64,000 nt of DNA from Aspidiotus rigidus (Eukaryota > Arthropoda > Insecta > Hemiptera > Diaspididae). How positions within the stretch are numbered: the first letter of the stretch is position 1; the number at the start of each line of letters is the position of its first letter. A model generated the notes under the pieces. It did not search any database and had not been told where the DNA came from. It saw nothing but the letters and a program-made list of their open reading frames with translations. A program made the translations under genes and the position numbers. This document shows positions 22,152 through 30,902 of the stretch, piece after piece. Location of the stretch: contig JAVHKY010000054.1 in the NCBI GenBank assembly GCA_035079385.1, positions 14,922,501-14,986,500 on the forward strand, read 5' to 3'.

Positions 22152-22174
22152 GCCATTGCAACGTCTGCAATGGC
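22152..22174 (+). other. 3'-terminal hairpin of the Helentron-like element
   Basis: GCCATTGCA-ACGTC-TGCAATGGC: a perfect 9-bp stem with a 5-base loop, six bases before the CTAA end. In rolling-circle transposons such a hairpin marks the transposition terminator. Confidence 0.75.
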
Positions 22175-22180
22175 TTCTAA

Positions 22181-22907
22181 TTTCTGACATAGCAGCTTTT
22201 GGAACCAGGAATCTCTTTCTTATCACGGTGTCAGGGTTGTTTTTATTTACGTCTTCACAACTTCTTAATGTCAGATCGATAGTTTGGTCATCCAAAGTAC
22301 GAGGATGTTTTATGAGCTGAAACAAATGGAGTTATATTTCCATTAATTTGATCACTAAAATCTATTATATAAAGAGAAGTTGCAAAATTGCAAATCCATT
22401 TAACTTTATTCCTATTTCACCTATGAACTTGGAATTTGTTTCCATTGCATTAGCTTGCCTAGGAGAAGGTTTATGTGTAATAAATTTGAAGTTACGAAAT
22501 CAGGCGAATGGCGTGTAGTATATATCTTTGTACTTGGCGGGGGGGGGGGGATGAGGGTCATGAATGATTCAAGAGATGAAAAATCTGTATCATTCATTAA
22601 TTTATTGGTTAAAAATGCTAAGCAATCATTTTTGTTGACATTCATCGAAAATTAATATGTGCTAGGCAATCATTTTTGGAAAATGGTTCTTTTTAACCGG
22701 AGAAGTTTTGAATACCCATACTATGAGTAATCGAATAGTGTAGGGTTACGATAAAGATTTTGCTTAGCAATTATCTGAAGAATTGGTGGTTGTCTTTCAT
22801 CATTTCAAATTTAACGTGAGGACTAAGAAAAGAAAAACAATTCACGTCAATTTCGAAAATTCAATATCGAAGTCACGGATGCCTCACTTTATTGGAATCT
22901 AATTGGA
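22181..22907. other. No gene; 12-G run
   Basis: AT-rich flank between the Helentron-like element and the Helitron protein fragment, with a run of about twelve G near 22540. ORFs on both strands (22421-22655) read through this run and are not convincing. Confidence 0.4.
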
Positions 22908-23589
22908 ATGCCAAAACGCAAGAAAGCAAATCTAGGGCGGTTGACGAACAAAGGGAAGAGGGCTCGTGTCAAATCCGAAAATTTGACATCAGAAAATAAT
23001 ATGGAAAATGATTGTCAGAACAATAATAGTCCATTCATTAGGTACATTATTGAGAAAGAGTATACCAGTATAAGTTCAATTGGGAATCTGGCAATTACGT
23101 GCACATTTTGTGATAGAAAATTATTTGAAACTGAAAATCAGAATTTCCGTTGTGGGAGTGGTAAGATTAAATTACCTGATTTACCTACCCTCAGTGCTGG
23201 ATCTTCTTCAAAAACTATTAGACGGAAGGGATAATAGATCTTCTCATTTTCTTAATAATTTGTGTAAATACAACAATGCAATTTCAATGACTTCTTTAGG
23301 GTGTAATGAAGTTCCAAACATATTTACAACTTTCAAAAGTTTTGGTGTATCGTTATATAGGAAGTTATCTACCTCCTCCACGAATCCACAAGAAATGACA
23401 AATTTTTCAGCATACCCCCAGAAAGAAGAATACGCAAAGGATTTTCTAGAAAGACGGCATCCAACTATCAGAGAAGATATTGAGAACGAGATTGAAAGTG
23501 TAAAACAAAATATCAACGATAAAAAAAATAAAATTGAAAAATTGGAAATTGAAAGAATTAGATTAGAAATTGAACTAGAAGAATACTAA
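22908..23589 (+). pseudogene. Helitron Rep-helicase N-terminal fragment, frameshifted, with coiled-coil tail
   Basis: The first frame (22908-23234) starts MPKRKKANLGRLTNKGKRAR, a basic leader, and holds CTFCDRKLFETENQNFRC with GSGKIKLPDLP, matching the zinc-binding 'CxxC...E...C..GK..LP' block at the start of the Helitron-like N domain. The match then continues in another frame from about 23195: LLDGRDNRSSHFLNNLCKYN and NAISMTSLG, matching 'LL.G....KHFL.NIR.YNS...MTS.G'. One frameshift near 23190 breaks it. After residue GCNE the resemblance ends; the frame closes at 23589 with a highly charged, probably coiled-coil stretch (VKQNINDKKNKIEKLEIERI). AATAAA follows at 23595. No Rep or helicase catalytic motif is present. 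It may be a dead Helitron piece or a captured gene tail fused to one. Confidence 0.7.
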
Positions 23590-23680
23590 TGATAAATAAA
23601 TATCAAGAATTTTGAAAATAATTTGAAATTTTATAATATTTAGCGGGCTTACGGCTTGTAATTTATAAATTTGGTCAATG

Positions 23681-25542
23681 TTATACTTTCAGAAAAGCAT
23701 CAACTGCATCAGTCATTCTGTAAAACTTGACCATAAAAGATCGCGTATTTGGTAGTTCTTCTTCTTCTATTGGTTTATCCCAACGTTCAATGCTTTCAAT
23801 CAGTTTTCGATCCTCAACGTACTTATCAAAAAACTGCAAAGATTGAATTCACCATTGCATCACATTCCTCTCATTAATTCTATCAAATGATGAAAAAGAA
23901 TTGACACTTTACGTACCGATTTTCTTATTTTTTCATCGATACATTGATCCAATAAAGTCTCTGGGCTTGGTTTTTTCTCGTTTGAACCACTTTCATATTT
24001 AATGTTGTATAAAATATTCGATAAGAAAAGACAACGATACGTTGAATCTGGTTCATTTGTTGGAACTGAAACAGTGAATCATACAATTATATGAGTATGT
24101 GACGATGTTATTACATGTAACTTATAACAAGTTTCAAGAGTTTTTGTTAAAATCTTGCATTACTCAGAACGGTGCCATTATTTGCTTTTGTTATGTTCAA
24201 TTTTTCGAATATGACATGTAACATTGATTCCGTTATGTCATCTCCAATTTTGGCCGCCTTGCAGGCTGCTCTTATTTCATCTGCTGTACATGGCGGAGCT
24301 CTAATTATATGAATGGGTTGATTTGCATCATCCCGGTATAATATACTCTGTGCATACTTCGCAAATTGATCGAAAGTCATTCCCCAGTTATGAATAAGGT
24401 TTCTCAATTGTTGTACGTAGTAATTTTTTTGACCGATTATCAGCAGAAACATTATTTGAAAATATCTGTTACTTGGGTATGGTACATTTGTTGGCCACAA
24501 ATGTTGGAGTAATAGGTCAACACGGTTCCTAATCCCCAACAGCATCTTGTAGAAACGATTTTCGTCCGTCAACGTATCCTAAAAATACATCGTCAAGAGA
24601 TAGGAAAATAATACAATTATTTCCAAATTTATATCCCTGAAGTTTCATAATGACCTTGACGTGTTTGAATTTCATGATGAAATTTAATGAACAAAAGAGA
24701 TGAGAAAATCCGAAAAAACTAAGCTCATAGCTAGGTATTGTGAGAACACTTTATGTCCTCTAAAATTTATCTGGTCTCATCGGAAAAAACACGCCATGAA
24801 GCTGCTACTCTTTCGAACGGTAAAAACTCGAATTTCAACTTATCATCACGAATTTCGAATACGCGGTACCCTATCCACGGAAATGATTCTACCCTCCCTT
24901 TTATTCCTTCTTACATTGCAGTGTCTGTCGAAATGTACAAAAATTACGACTTTCTTTTCTGTTTCTCCCCCAAATAGCATTCTGGACTAGTCTGCTCAGG
25001 TACACAGAAATGATGGTGCTTTATACCCTCAGTTTTGAGTTTTCCTTGTTTTACTCAAGGAATTTCAAAGCGACATTGCAAATTTTTAATACACTTCATC
25101 TACTACTGAGATGATTCTACCCTTCTCTTTCCTTTTCAGACCAGAAATTTCGAATAACCTACCGGACCCACTGATTATACACTTCCCTTTCTTTTCAGGC
25201 CACGGTTTCACAAAATAAGAGAAAAATCACGACTTACTTTTTCGTATCTCAATTGACCCATCTCGTCACCAACTTTTTTCTCTTCTTTTTCGATACGAGC
25301 GATTGCAGCTTTTCGATACAATTCATCTTCGACTTTGGCTGGCTCGATATTTTTCATCTCAAGTCGAATTTTTGCACATTCCTTCAAACAATATTAGGAA
25401 ATCAACATAAGATACCTTCGTAGCAATTATAATAACATACTCGTAGGTATGCACTTACATCATTGATTTGATCCTCCGAAATTGGAGCACAAATGACGAA
25501 CTCGAAGGAAATAAAACACACAATGAATACCCTTAAATCCAT
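23681..25542 (-). CDS. Five-exon gene for a predicted secreted protein of 314 residues, function unknown
   Basis: Exons by eye: 25542-25459, 25381-25238, 24578-24164, 24065-23917 and 23833-23681. All four introns (77, 659, 98 and 83 bases) have GT-AG ends (donors GTAAGT, GTAAGT, GTAATG, GTACGT; acceptors after pyrimidine runs for most), and phases join without a stop: 28 + 48 + 138 + 50 + 50 codons. The N-terminus MDLRVFIVCFISFEFVICA is a classic signal peptide with likely cleavage before PISEDQ. The mature part is helical and charged: a Lys/Glu-rich exon 2 (ARIEKEEKKVGDEMGQ), exon 3 with LLQHLWPTNVPYPSN and PPCTADEIRAACKAAKIGDD, exon 5 with EDRKLIESIERWDKP. Mature cysteines are few and spread across exons 2, 3 and 4. 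No transmembrane segment beyond the signal is seen. I do not recognise the family; a venom, salivary or other secreted factor is possible but unproven. A TATA-like GTATAC/TTTATA lies 35-50 bases upstream. It is convergent with the Helitron fragment, with 91 bases between stops. Confidence 0.8.
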
Positions 25543-26636
25543 TCGTATCAAAGTACAAGAACTTCTCGTTGGTTGACTATAAAGCGGTATACAGTGTGCC
25601 TAAAAAGCTAAAACAGAATGAGGCGACAGTCGAACCAACTTTTCTCTTTCAAATATAAAGATTTATATCATTAGTGATAATTCTGTAAGATAAAAATTTC
25701 TTCTATCTTTTCAATTATAACATTCTTGGTTGAATGTCTATTTCATAATCCTGACTTTTTAATGAAACTTCTACTCATGGAATATGCTTGCTTAATCGAA
25801 CACCTTCTCTTCCGTTCAGGATATTCTCAAATAAAAAATTACGCTTCTCAACTGTTTCCTATAGTACAATAAGCCTCTCTCACTCTCATTTGTCTTATGT
25901 AGAACTATGCTCATGCTCAAATTCCTTGTAATACGTCATGAATTTCTTAAATTCTTACGTTCATTGAATTTTTGACATGTTTCATGTCTTTACTCTTCCC
26001 TGACCCCAATTTGAAATTTTGCAAGTGGCCCCCCCCTTCACTCTAGCGTTCGCGTGCGCGTGCAAATCTCTACACCGTAGGTGATTCAGAAATTTGCGAG
26101 TTCACCTTGCGTGCGCGTGCAAATCTCTACCCCGTGGGTGATACCGAAATTTGCGAGTTCACCCTGCCTACTTTGTACTAGATCAGTGCAGTGTACTGAA
26201 GTTATACTAGGTTTATACTAGGTCTACGCTCCTCTATACTAAGCCTAAACAAGTCTAGGCCTCTACTAGGCTACATCTTAGCTAGTATAAACCTAGTTTA
26301 TAGTAGGTCCAAGCTCCTTATAGGCCTGATTGAAATTTTGTGCGTTCATCCCACGAGCTCACACCGGCTAGTTTATACTTTATTTGTATTATATTCGTAC
26401 ACAAAAAAAAATAATCTCTTGAACGCCAAAAAAATAAAAAAATCAATTCATCTAACCTCACTGAGCCCACCGACTCATTTTCGTTACTGCGGGACCAATT
26501 TATGACAATCCGGGAAAAATTGTTATACTGGGAAAAAATCTAGGTATTTGTACAAATTGCACTCTCCTCCCTAGTTCAACTTTCTTGTGGTAGATAGAAA
26601 GCACAGCCTTGGGATGCTCATACGGCTAAAGCTAAC
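25543..26636. other. No gene; upstream region of the secreted-protein gene and repeats
   Basis: AT-rich up to 26030, then a 60-bp tandem duplication (26049-26166), then TAGTATA/AGGCCTA-rich sequence (26200-26330) like that at 7840-8050. The last ~50 bases (26590-26648) encode the interrupted C-terminus of a retroelement (see 29301-29390). Confidence 0.45.
26049..26166. repeat. Two tandem copies of a ~60-bp unit
   Basis: GCGTGCGCGTGCAAATCTCT...CCGTAGGTGAT...GAAATTTGCGAGTTCACC occurs twice in a row with few differences (ACACCGTAGG against ACCCCGTGGG). The alternating GCGTGCGCGTGC core is unusual in this AT-rich window. Confidence 0.85.
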
Positions 26637-26648
26637 AGGTTTTCCGAA

Positions 26649-29300
26649 CATCTAACGACGACATACTCGACGGTTAAAACGTACGGAGTAATGCCACAGA
26701 AATGAAAATACACCGGAGCGCTTTCGATTAAAAAACCATTGTCAACAGGGACATGAAAGCAACTGAACCAACTCCGGCCGACAACAAGAACTACCGAGGA
26801 GGACATGACTGAACTAGCGAGTCATCACAATGTGAATCATACTCATAAATTAATTCAATCAAACCCTCATCAGGTATGTACCTGTTGAGCACATTTAGGT
26901 TATCGTTATTCAGATGGCGAATAATTTCGATGTGTTCTAGCGCCGTACGTTTGAAAGCCGAGGACTCTCTATGGAGGAGAGACTCAGATCCCTCTATGAA
27001 ACCATGGCCAGTGGTAATAAGATGGTCCGCAAAATGTCGGTCTTTTGAGGCTAAATTGAAACGTAAGAAAAATAAGAAGCTTAGCTCCCTCCTAAATTTG
27101 AATGCCTCCGCTGTCCAGGAAGTGAGTACTGACGTCAGCGTTATCCAAAAGTTTCAACCGCGGATTATAAATTGTAGCAATGTTGAGTTTGAGAGTGACG
27201 AGTTGTATCTCTTGGAGAAGGGGTTAAAATTCGGGTTACCCCCTCTTAATAATGCTAACACTTTGGCCAATGTAGTTGCGGACCTCGAAATAAAAATTGG
27301 GCCTGGGGTTAATACTCAGAAAGCGTGTGCCGCCTTTGTCCGCGATACCCTCCTCCCTCGTATAAATGATCTGGCCTTTGAGGTGATTAAGAGGATCAAG
27401 AGGAAGGTCAGGGAGGAGGGCTTAACCATAACTAAGGCTGATAAAGGGAATGCCATTGTCGTTATGGATAAGTCCTCTTACGTCTCCAAGGTCTATGACG
27501 TTCTCGACCAGTGTGGCGCCAAGGAAAATGCGGATTTCAATTTTCCAAATCACGTCAAAGAAGTTAGACGTGTTATAAACACGAGTGAATTCATTATTCA
27601 GACCCCTAAGCTTAAAAGAATGCTTCTTGAGCCCAATCCAGTGCCGCCCCTATTGTACGGGCTACCTAAGGTTCATAAGAGGGACACCCCGATGCGGCCG
27701 GTCGTTTCTTTTGTGTCTTCCCCCACGTACTTCTTGGCGAAATTTTTGGACCGTTGGTTCAAATCTAGAGTGGAATTTGAGTCATCTTACTCTGTGAAGA
27801 ATTCGGTCTCTTTGGCTAATAAGCTTAAGGATGCCATTCTTCCGCCTGATTCAACCCTATGCTCCTTTGACGTCGTCGGCTTATTTCCGAGTATCCCTAG
27901 AGCTACTGCCATGCAACATATGGGAGACCTTTTGATCCAATCTAATATCTGTCACGAAGAGTTGGCAGAATCTTTCAACTTACTCAATATTTGTTGGTCT
28001 CCCAACTTTTGCAAATTTGAAGGCAAATTTTTCGAATTTCCTGAGGAGGTAGGTATCCCTATTGGCTCTCCTCTGGGTTCCCTCATTTCGGAGGTTTTCA
28101 TGTCTAAATTTGAGCTTGATCTCTTTTCCTCTGGTCAGGGGTTTTTGGGTCATATATATTATTGGCACAGGTACGTCGACGATGTGTTGTGTTTGTGGAC
28201 CGGTCAACGGGATCTCCTTTTGGAGTTTCTCAGGTATCTTAACAGTTTATATCCATCCATCAAATTTACGTTAGAAGTAGGCGGTTCATCTATAAATTTT
28301 TTGGACCTTACTATCTCTAATAGAGAAGGTGCCCACGAATTCGCCATTTATAGAAAAGATACCTCGAACGATATTACTGTCCACGGCAGATCTTCCTGCC
28401 CGGCTGCTCACAAATATGCCGGTTTTAATAGCTATATCCACCGGTTGACGAGTATCCCATCAGGTCAGCTCGCTTTTCAACAGGAGCTTTTGACTATAAA
28501 GCACTTGGCCAGAGTGAACGAGATCAGCTTGGATATTGACTTGATGGTCCATAGGAAATTGATTCGGAAATGCCTTGATTCCACTACCTCCCTCCCCCGT
28601 AATCCAGCGTCAGATAGTAGGAAACGTTGGATTAGGCTTCCGTTTTTGGGGAAATTCTCTTCCCAATTAAGTCGTGTCCTCCGCCCATTTGGGTTTTGGC
28701 CAGTGTTCTACAATCTGAACACTGTAAAAAGTTTGTTCGTTAAGTTAAAGGACCCCACCCCACTGGTCGAAAGAAGCGGGGTTTACAAAATTGAGTGTAA
28801 TGATTGTAATGGAATCTATGTAGGCGAGACTGGACGTCAGCTCAAAATTAGAATAGATGAGCAAAGGAAGGCGTGGGAAAAGAAGAAATTGGATGATTCG
28901 GCAGTTGCGAACCATCTTATTACCACTGGCCATGGTTTCATAGAGGGATCCGAGTCCCTCCTCCATAGAGAGTCCTCGGCTTTCAAACGTACCGCGCTAG
29001 AAGACATCGAAATTATTCGCCATCTGAATAACGATAACCTAAATGTGCTCAACAGGTACATACCTGAAGGCACATTGTGATGACTCGCTAGTTCAGTCAT
29101 GTCCTCCTCGGTAGTTCTTGTTGTCGGCCGGAGTTGGTTCAGTTGCTTTCACGTCCCCGTTGACAATGGTTTTTTAATCGAAAGCGCTCCGGTGTATTTT
29201 CATCTCTGTGGCTTTATTCAAATTACTCCGTACGTTTTAACCGTCGAGTATGTCGTCGTTAGATGTTTCTGGTCATATTTTAGAGAACCGAATCAATTGT
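26649..29300 (+). mobile_element. Penelope-like element with inverted 5' partial copy and target duplication
   Basis: The element begins with a minus-oriented copy of its own 3' end (26649-27033: 3'UTR and endonuclease tail), then switches near 27031-27034, at a short A run, to a plus-oriented 5'-truncated body (27035-29300). Its two outer ends are therefore inverted (TCTAACGACGACATACTCGA at left, its reverse complement near 29245-29262). It is flanked by AGGTTTTCCGAA (26637-26648) and AGGTGTTCCGAA (29301-29312), a 12-base duplication with one mismatch. Partial extra copies in inverted orientation are characteristic of Penelope-like elements. The insertion interrupts a retroelement C-terminus. 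Confidence 0.9.
26876..29080 (+). CDS. Penelope-like reverse transcriptase/GIY-YIG endonuclease (N-terminal 53 residues spurious, C-terminus truncated)
   Basis: The open frame is 734 residues. Residues 1 to about 53 are an antisense read of the inverted endonuclease copy; real PLE sequence begins at CRSFEAKLKRKKNKKL (27035). Then KADKGNAIVVMDKSSYVS (about 185-205), LEPNPVPPLLYGLPKVHKRD (about 246-265), motif A CSFDVVGLFPSIP (about 330), GIPIGSPLGSLISEVF (about 392), catalytic YVDDVLCLWTG (about 431), NFLDLTIS (about 475), and the endonuclease GVYKIECNDCNGIYVGETGR (about 635) with HLITTGH (about 680) completing a CCHH zinc motif. The protein reverse-transcribes its RNA and nicks target DNA. 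The RT catalytic aspartates are present. A 35-base-scale deletion near 29063 removes the final block (LIELVYEYDSH in the sister copy) and gives RYIPEGTL then stop. The true N-terminus is missing, so the copy is likely defective though recent. Confidence 0.88.
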   Translation: MYLLSTFRLSLFRWRIISMCSSAVRLKAEDSLWRRDSDPSMKPWPVVIRWSAKCRSFEAKLKRKKNKKLSSLLNLNASAVQEVSTDVSVIQKFQPRIINCSNVEFESDELYLLEKGLKFGLPPLNNANTLANVVADLEIKIGPGVNTQKACAAFVRDTLLPRINDLAFEVIKRIKRKVREEGLTITKADKGNAIVVMDKSSYVSKVYDVLDQCGAKENADFNFPNHVKEVRRVINTSEFIIQTPKLKRMLLEPNPVPPLLYGLPKVHKRDTPMRPVVSFVSSPTYFLAKFLDRWFKSRVEFESSYSVKNSVSLANKLKDAILPPDSTLCSFDVVGLFPSIPRATAMQHMGDLLIQSNICHEELAESFNLLNICWSPNFCKFEGKFFEFPEEVGIPIGSPLGSLISEVFMSKFELDLFSSGQGFLGHIYYWHRYVDDVLCLWTGQRDLLLEFLRYLNSLYPSIKFTLEVGGSSINFLDLTISNREGAHEFAIYRKDTSNDITVHGRSSCPAAHKYAGFNSYIHRLTSIPSGQLAFQQELLTIKHLARVNEISLDIDLMVHRKLIRKCLDSTTSLPRNPASDSRKRWIRLPFLGKFSSQLSRVLRPFGFWPVFYNLNTVKSLFVKLKDPTPLVERSGVYKIECNDCNGIYVGETGRQLKIRIDEQRKAWEKKKLDDSAVANHLITTGHGFIEGSESLLHRESSAFKRTALEDIEIIRHLNNDNLNVLNRYIPEGTL

Positions 29301-29390
29301 AGGTGTTCCGAAGCTAAAACTGTGCCGCTTGGTCAGTTAAGGAAGAGAGGCAGGCCTCAGAAAGCGAAAAAAGACCTTCTGACGCAATAG
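29301..29390 (+). pseudogene. Interrupted retroelement C-terminus (RGRPQKAKK tail), target of the PLE
   Basis: Right of the PLE the frame reads SEAKTVPLGQLRKRGRPQKA then KKDLLTQ and stop (29388-29390). Left of the PLE (26598-26648) the same frame reads PWDAHTAKANRFSE up to the duplicated target site, so the PLE split one reading frame and the two halves join across the target duplication. The basic, AT-hook-like ending resembles the tail at 34900-34964 (RGKPSKAKKALHIQ), suggesting a common non-LTR family, but the clade is not identified. Confidence 0.55.
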
Positions 29391-30902
29391 TCACTTCTAT
29401 ATTGTATTATAATGTTATTTTTCATTTTTTTTTTTTTTTTTCGTTCCAACTCGCTCATAGTACAAATATTATATCTATTTCATTTTGTTCAAAATAATTA
29501 GTTTCGTGCGTACGTCCTCTTCATTGCACTCAACTTCTTTTTTTTTTTGGCTCTCATCATTTTTGCGTTCAAACGTTCTTTGATTGTGTATGAATTTCTC
29601 TTTTTTTGTAGTTCCCAAATTTTTGTCGAGAACCCTTTCTTTTGGCGTACAAAATATTACCTACTTCGATTTCCAGAATAATTTTTTATAAATTATTATT
29701 TCTTCAAAAATACTGATTATTTTAGTCCGATTTAAAATTTCATGGCCACTGAGGCCGTAACCCAGCCCAAAACATGACGGTAGTATGTTTTCTGTTGATT
29801 TTGGCCAACTGGTTTTGGTACACTGCTGTTCCTCACAACTGGATCAACTTTGGCTTCATTTGTCCATCGATTTCTTTCGCAGAAATATTGCCTTGTCTCC
29901 TTCGCCGGCGGGAGGTCGCTCGAGTATCGTAGGCGCGAACAGTTTGGTCTCTTTTAATTATCATAAGATGGCCCTCGCCAATCATATACTTTATAGCCAG
30001 CTACCCGGTCATTGTGGTTTGGTACAACCATCTGTAGCATAACAACATTAATCGGTGTACGCGGTCGACTTGTATCCATACTAGATCCTTCAGTCTGGGG
30101 GCCTAGCAAGCAATGGCGTAACGTTCATTTCAATATGATGAACCGCGCTCTTGAACCATAGTCGCAGGTATTACGGAACACATAGTTTTGGTATCAGAGC
30201 TGTACCTACTTGTCCTTGGCAATTAGATGTTCAAGCCGGTCTAGACCGTCACCGAAAATGACTCCCTAAAAATTTGAAAGAAGCGCCGTCAAGAACAGGG
30301 GTGAAAGACACGGACCTGGGTGCTTGTTTGCGGATTGGTGACATGATTTTTGTTTTTCCTTTTTCGTAGTGGCAAGCTAGTTCTGGATCTGCCAATCTCC
30401 CTCTTCACTGTGGTCTGAAGTTCCTAAGAAGCCCCTAGAATCTTAGTCTACCTTGTGTTTTTGTAGAGGTTTCTTAGTCTAGTATTAATGTACTGCTTGG
30501 TAAGCTAAATTATAGGCTTCAAAGTAGTTAAAACCACGCTTGGCTTCAAAGTGTTGAAATTGTAAATTATTGAAGATTATCTTTACTTCAGTTTCGCCTC
30601 ATACTCTCGTTCGTCATTGTGTTATATTGAGTCCCTACAGGTATTGTGTGAGCTTTTATTTTTCGAAAAAAAAAAAAAAAAGGATAGAAGGATGCTGATA
30701 AAAGCAATCGGAAATTCATAAAATTTATATTCGATTGGAATTGAAAAAAATATTGCACTCTGGACTATGACTCAGTTTGATTAGTTTTTTTTTCGTCAGA
30801 TACATAGACTGTATGTGCATTAGAAAAGGAGAATAGATTTTTTGCAATCACAACCACGACGTTTACATTGTACTGCAGACTTGTTCGCCGCACACATGAC
30901 TA
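29391..30902. other. No gene recognised
   Basis: T-rich tracts (29420-29590), then a GC-richer, unclassified stretch (29740-30480) that may be a decayed repeat. TGGTATCAGAGC at about 30191 resembles a methionine-tRNA primer-binding site, but no LTRs surround it. Polypurine and A runs occur around 30668. Confidence 0.4.

Larger units (their letters stand above)
21293..22180 (+). mobile_element. Helentron-like rolling-circle element, variant A, with minisatellite core
   Basis: The 5' end AGCGGGGAACCCGCT (21293-21307) lies directly after a T run. Its inverse, GCGGGTTCCCCGCT, lies at 22138-22151, followed by a 9-bp hairpin (22152-22174) and then TTCTAA ending before T. A terminal repeat at the very 5' end whose partner sits internal to a 3' hairpin (asymmetric TIR), a CTAA 3' end and T-flanked insertion are hallmarks of the Helentron/Helitron2 group. 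The interior is a 15-unit minisatellite, as in several Helentron-associated non-autonomous elements. There is no coding capacity inside; a Rep-helicase fragment lies 700 bases downstream. The same termini occur at 60952-61318 and, inverted, at 38569-38583. Confidence 0.75.

Noticed and set aside
21358..22170. Long ORFs (270 aa minus, 220 aa plus) with repeats such as IIYSSRLEILLSPPP
   Set aside because: Both are translations of the 45-bp minisatellite, open on both strands because the period is a multiple of three.
26876..27034. N-terminal part of the PLE ORF as a genuine leader
   Set aside because: It is the antisense of the endonuclease region in the inverted partial copy; PLE sense sequence begins at about 27035.
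29740..30050. Possible transposase or gene in the GC-richer stretch
   Set aside because: Frames on both strands were read; no catalytic motif or known block could be matched.
30185..30205. TGGTATCAGAGC as an LTR-retrotransposon primer-binding site
   Set aside because: No flanking LTR pair, polypurine tract or gag-pol frames were found; the match may be chance.
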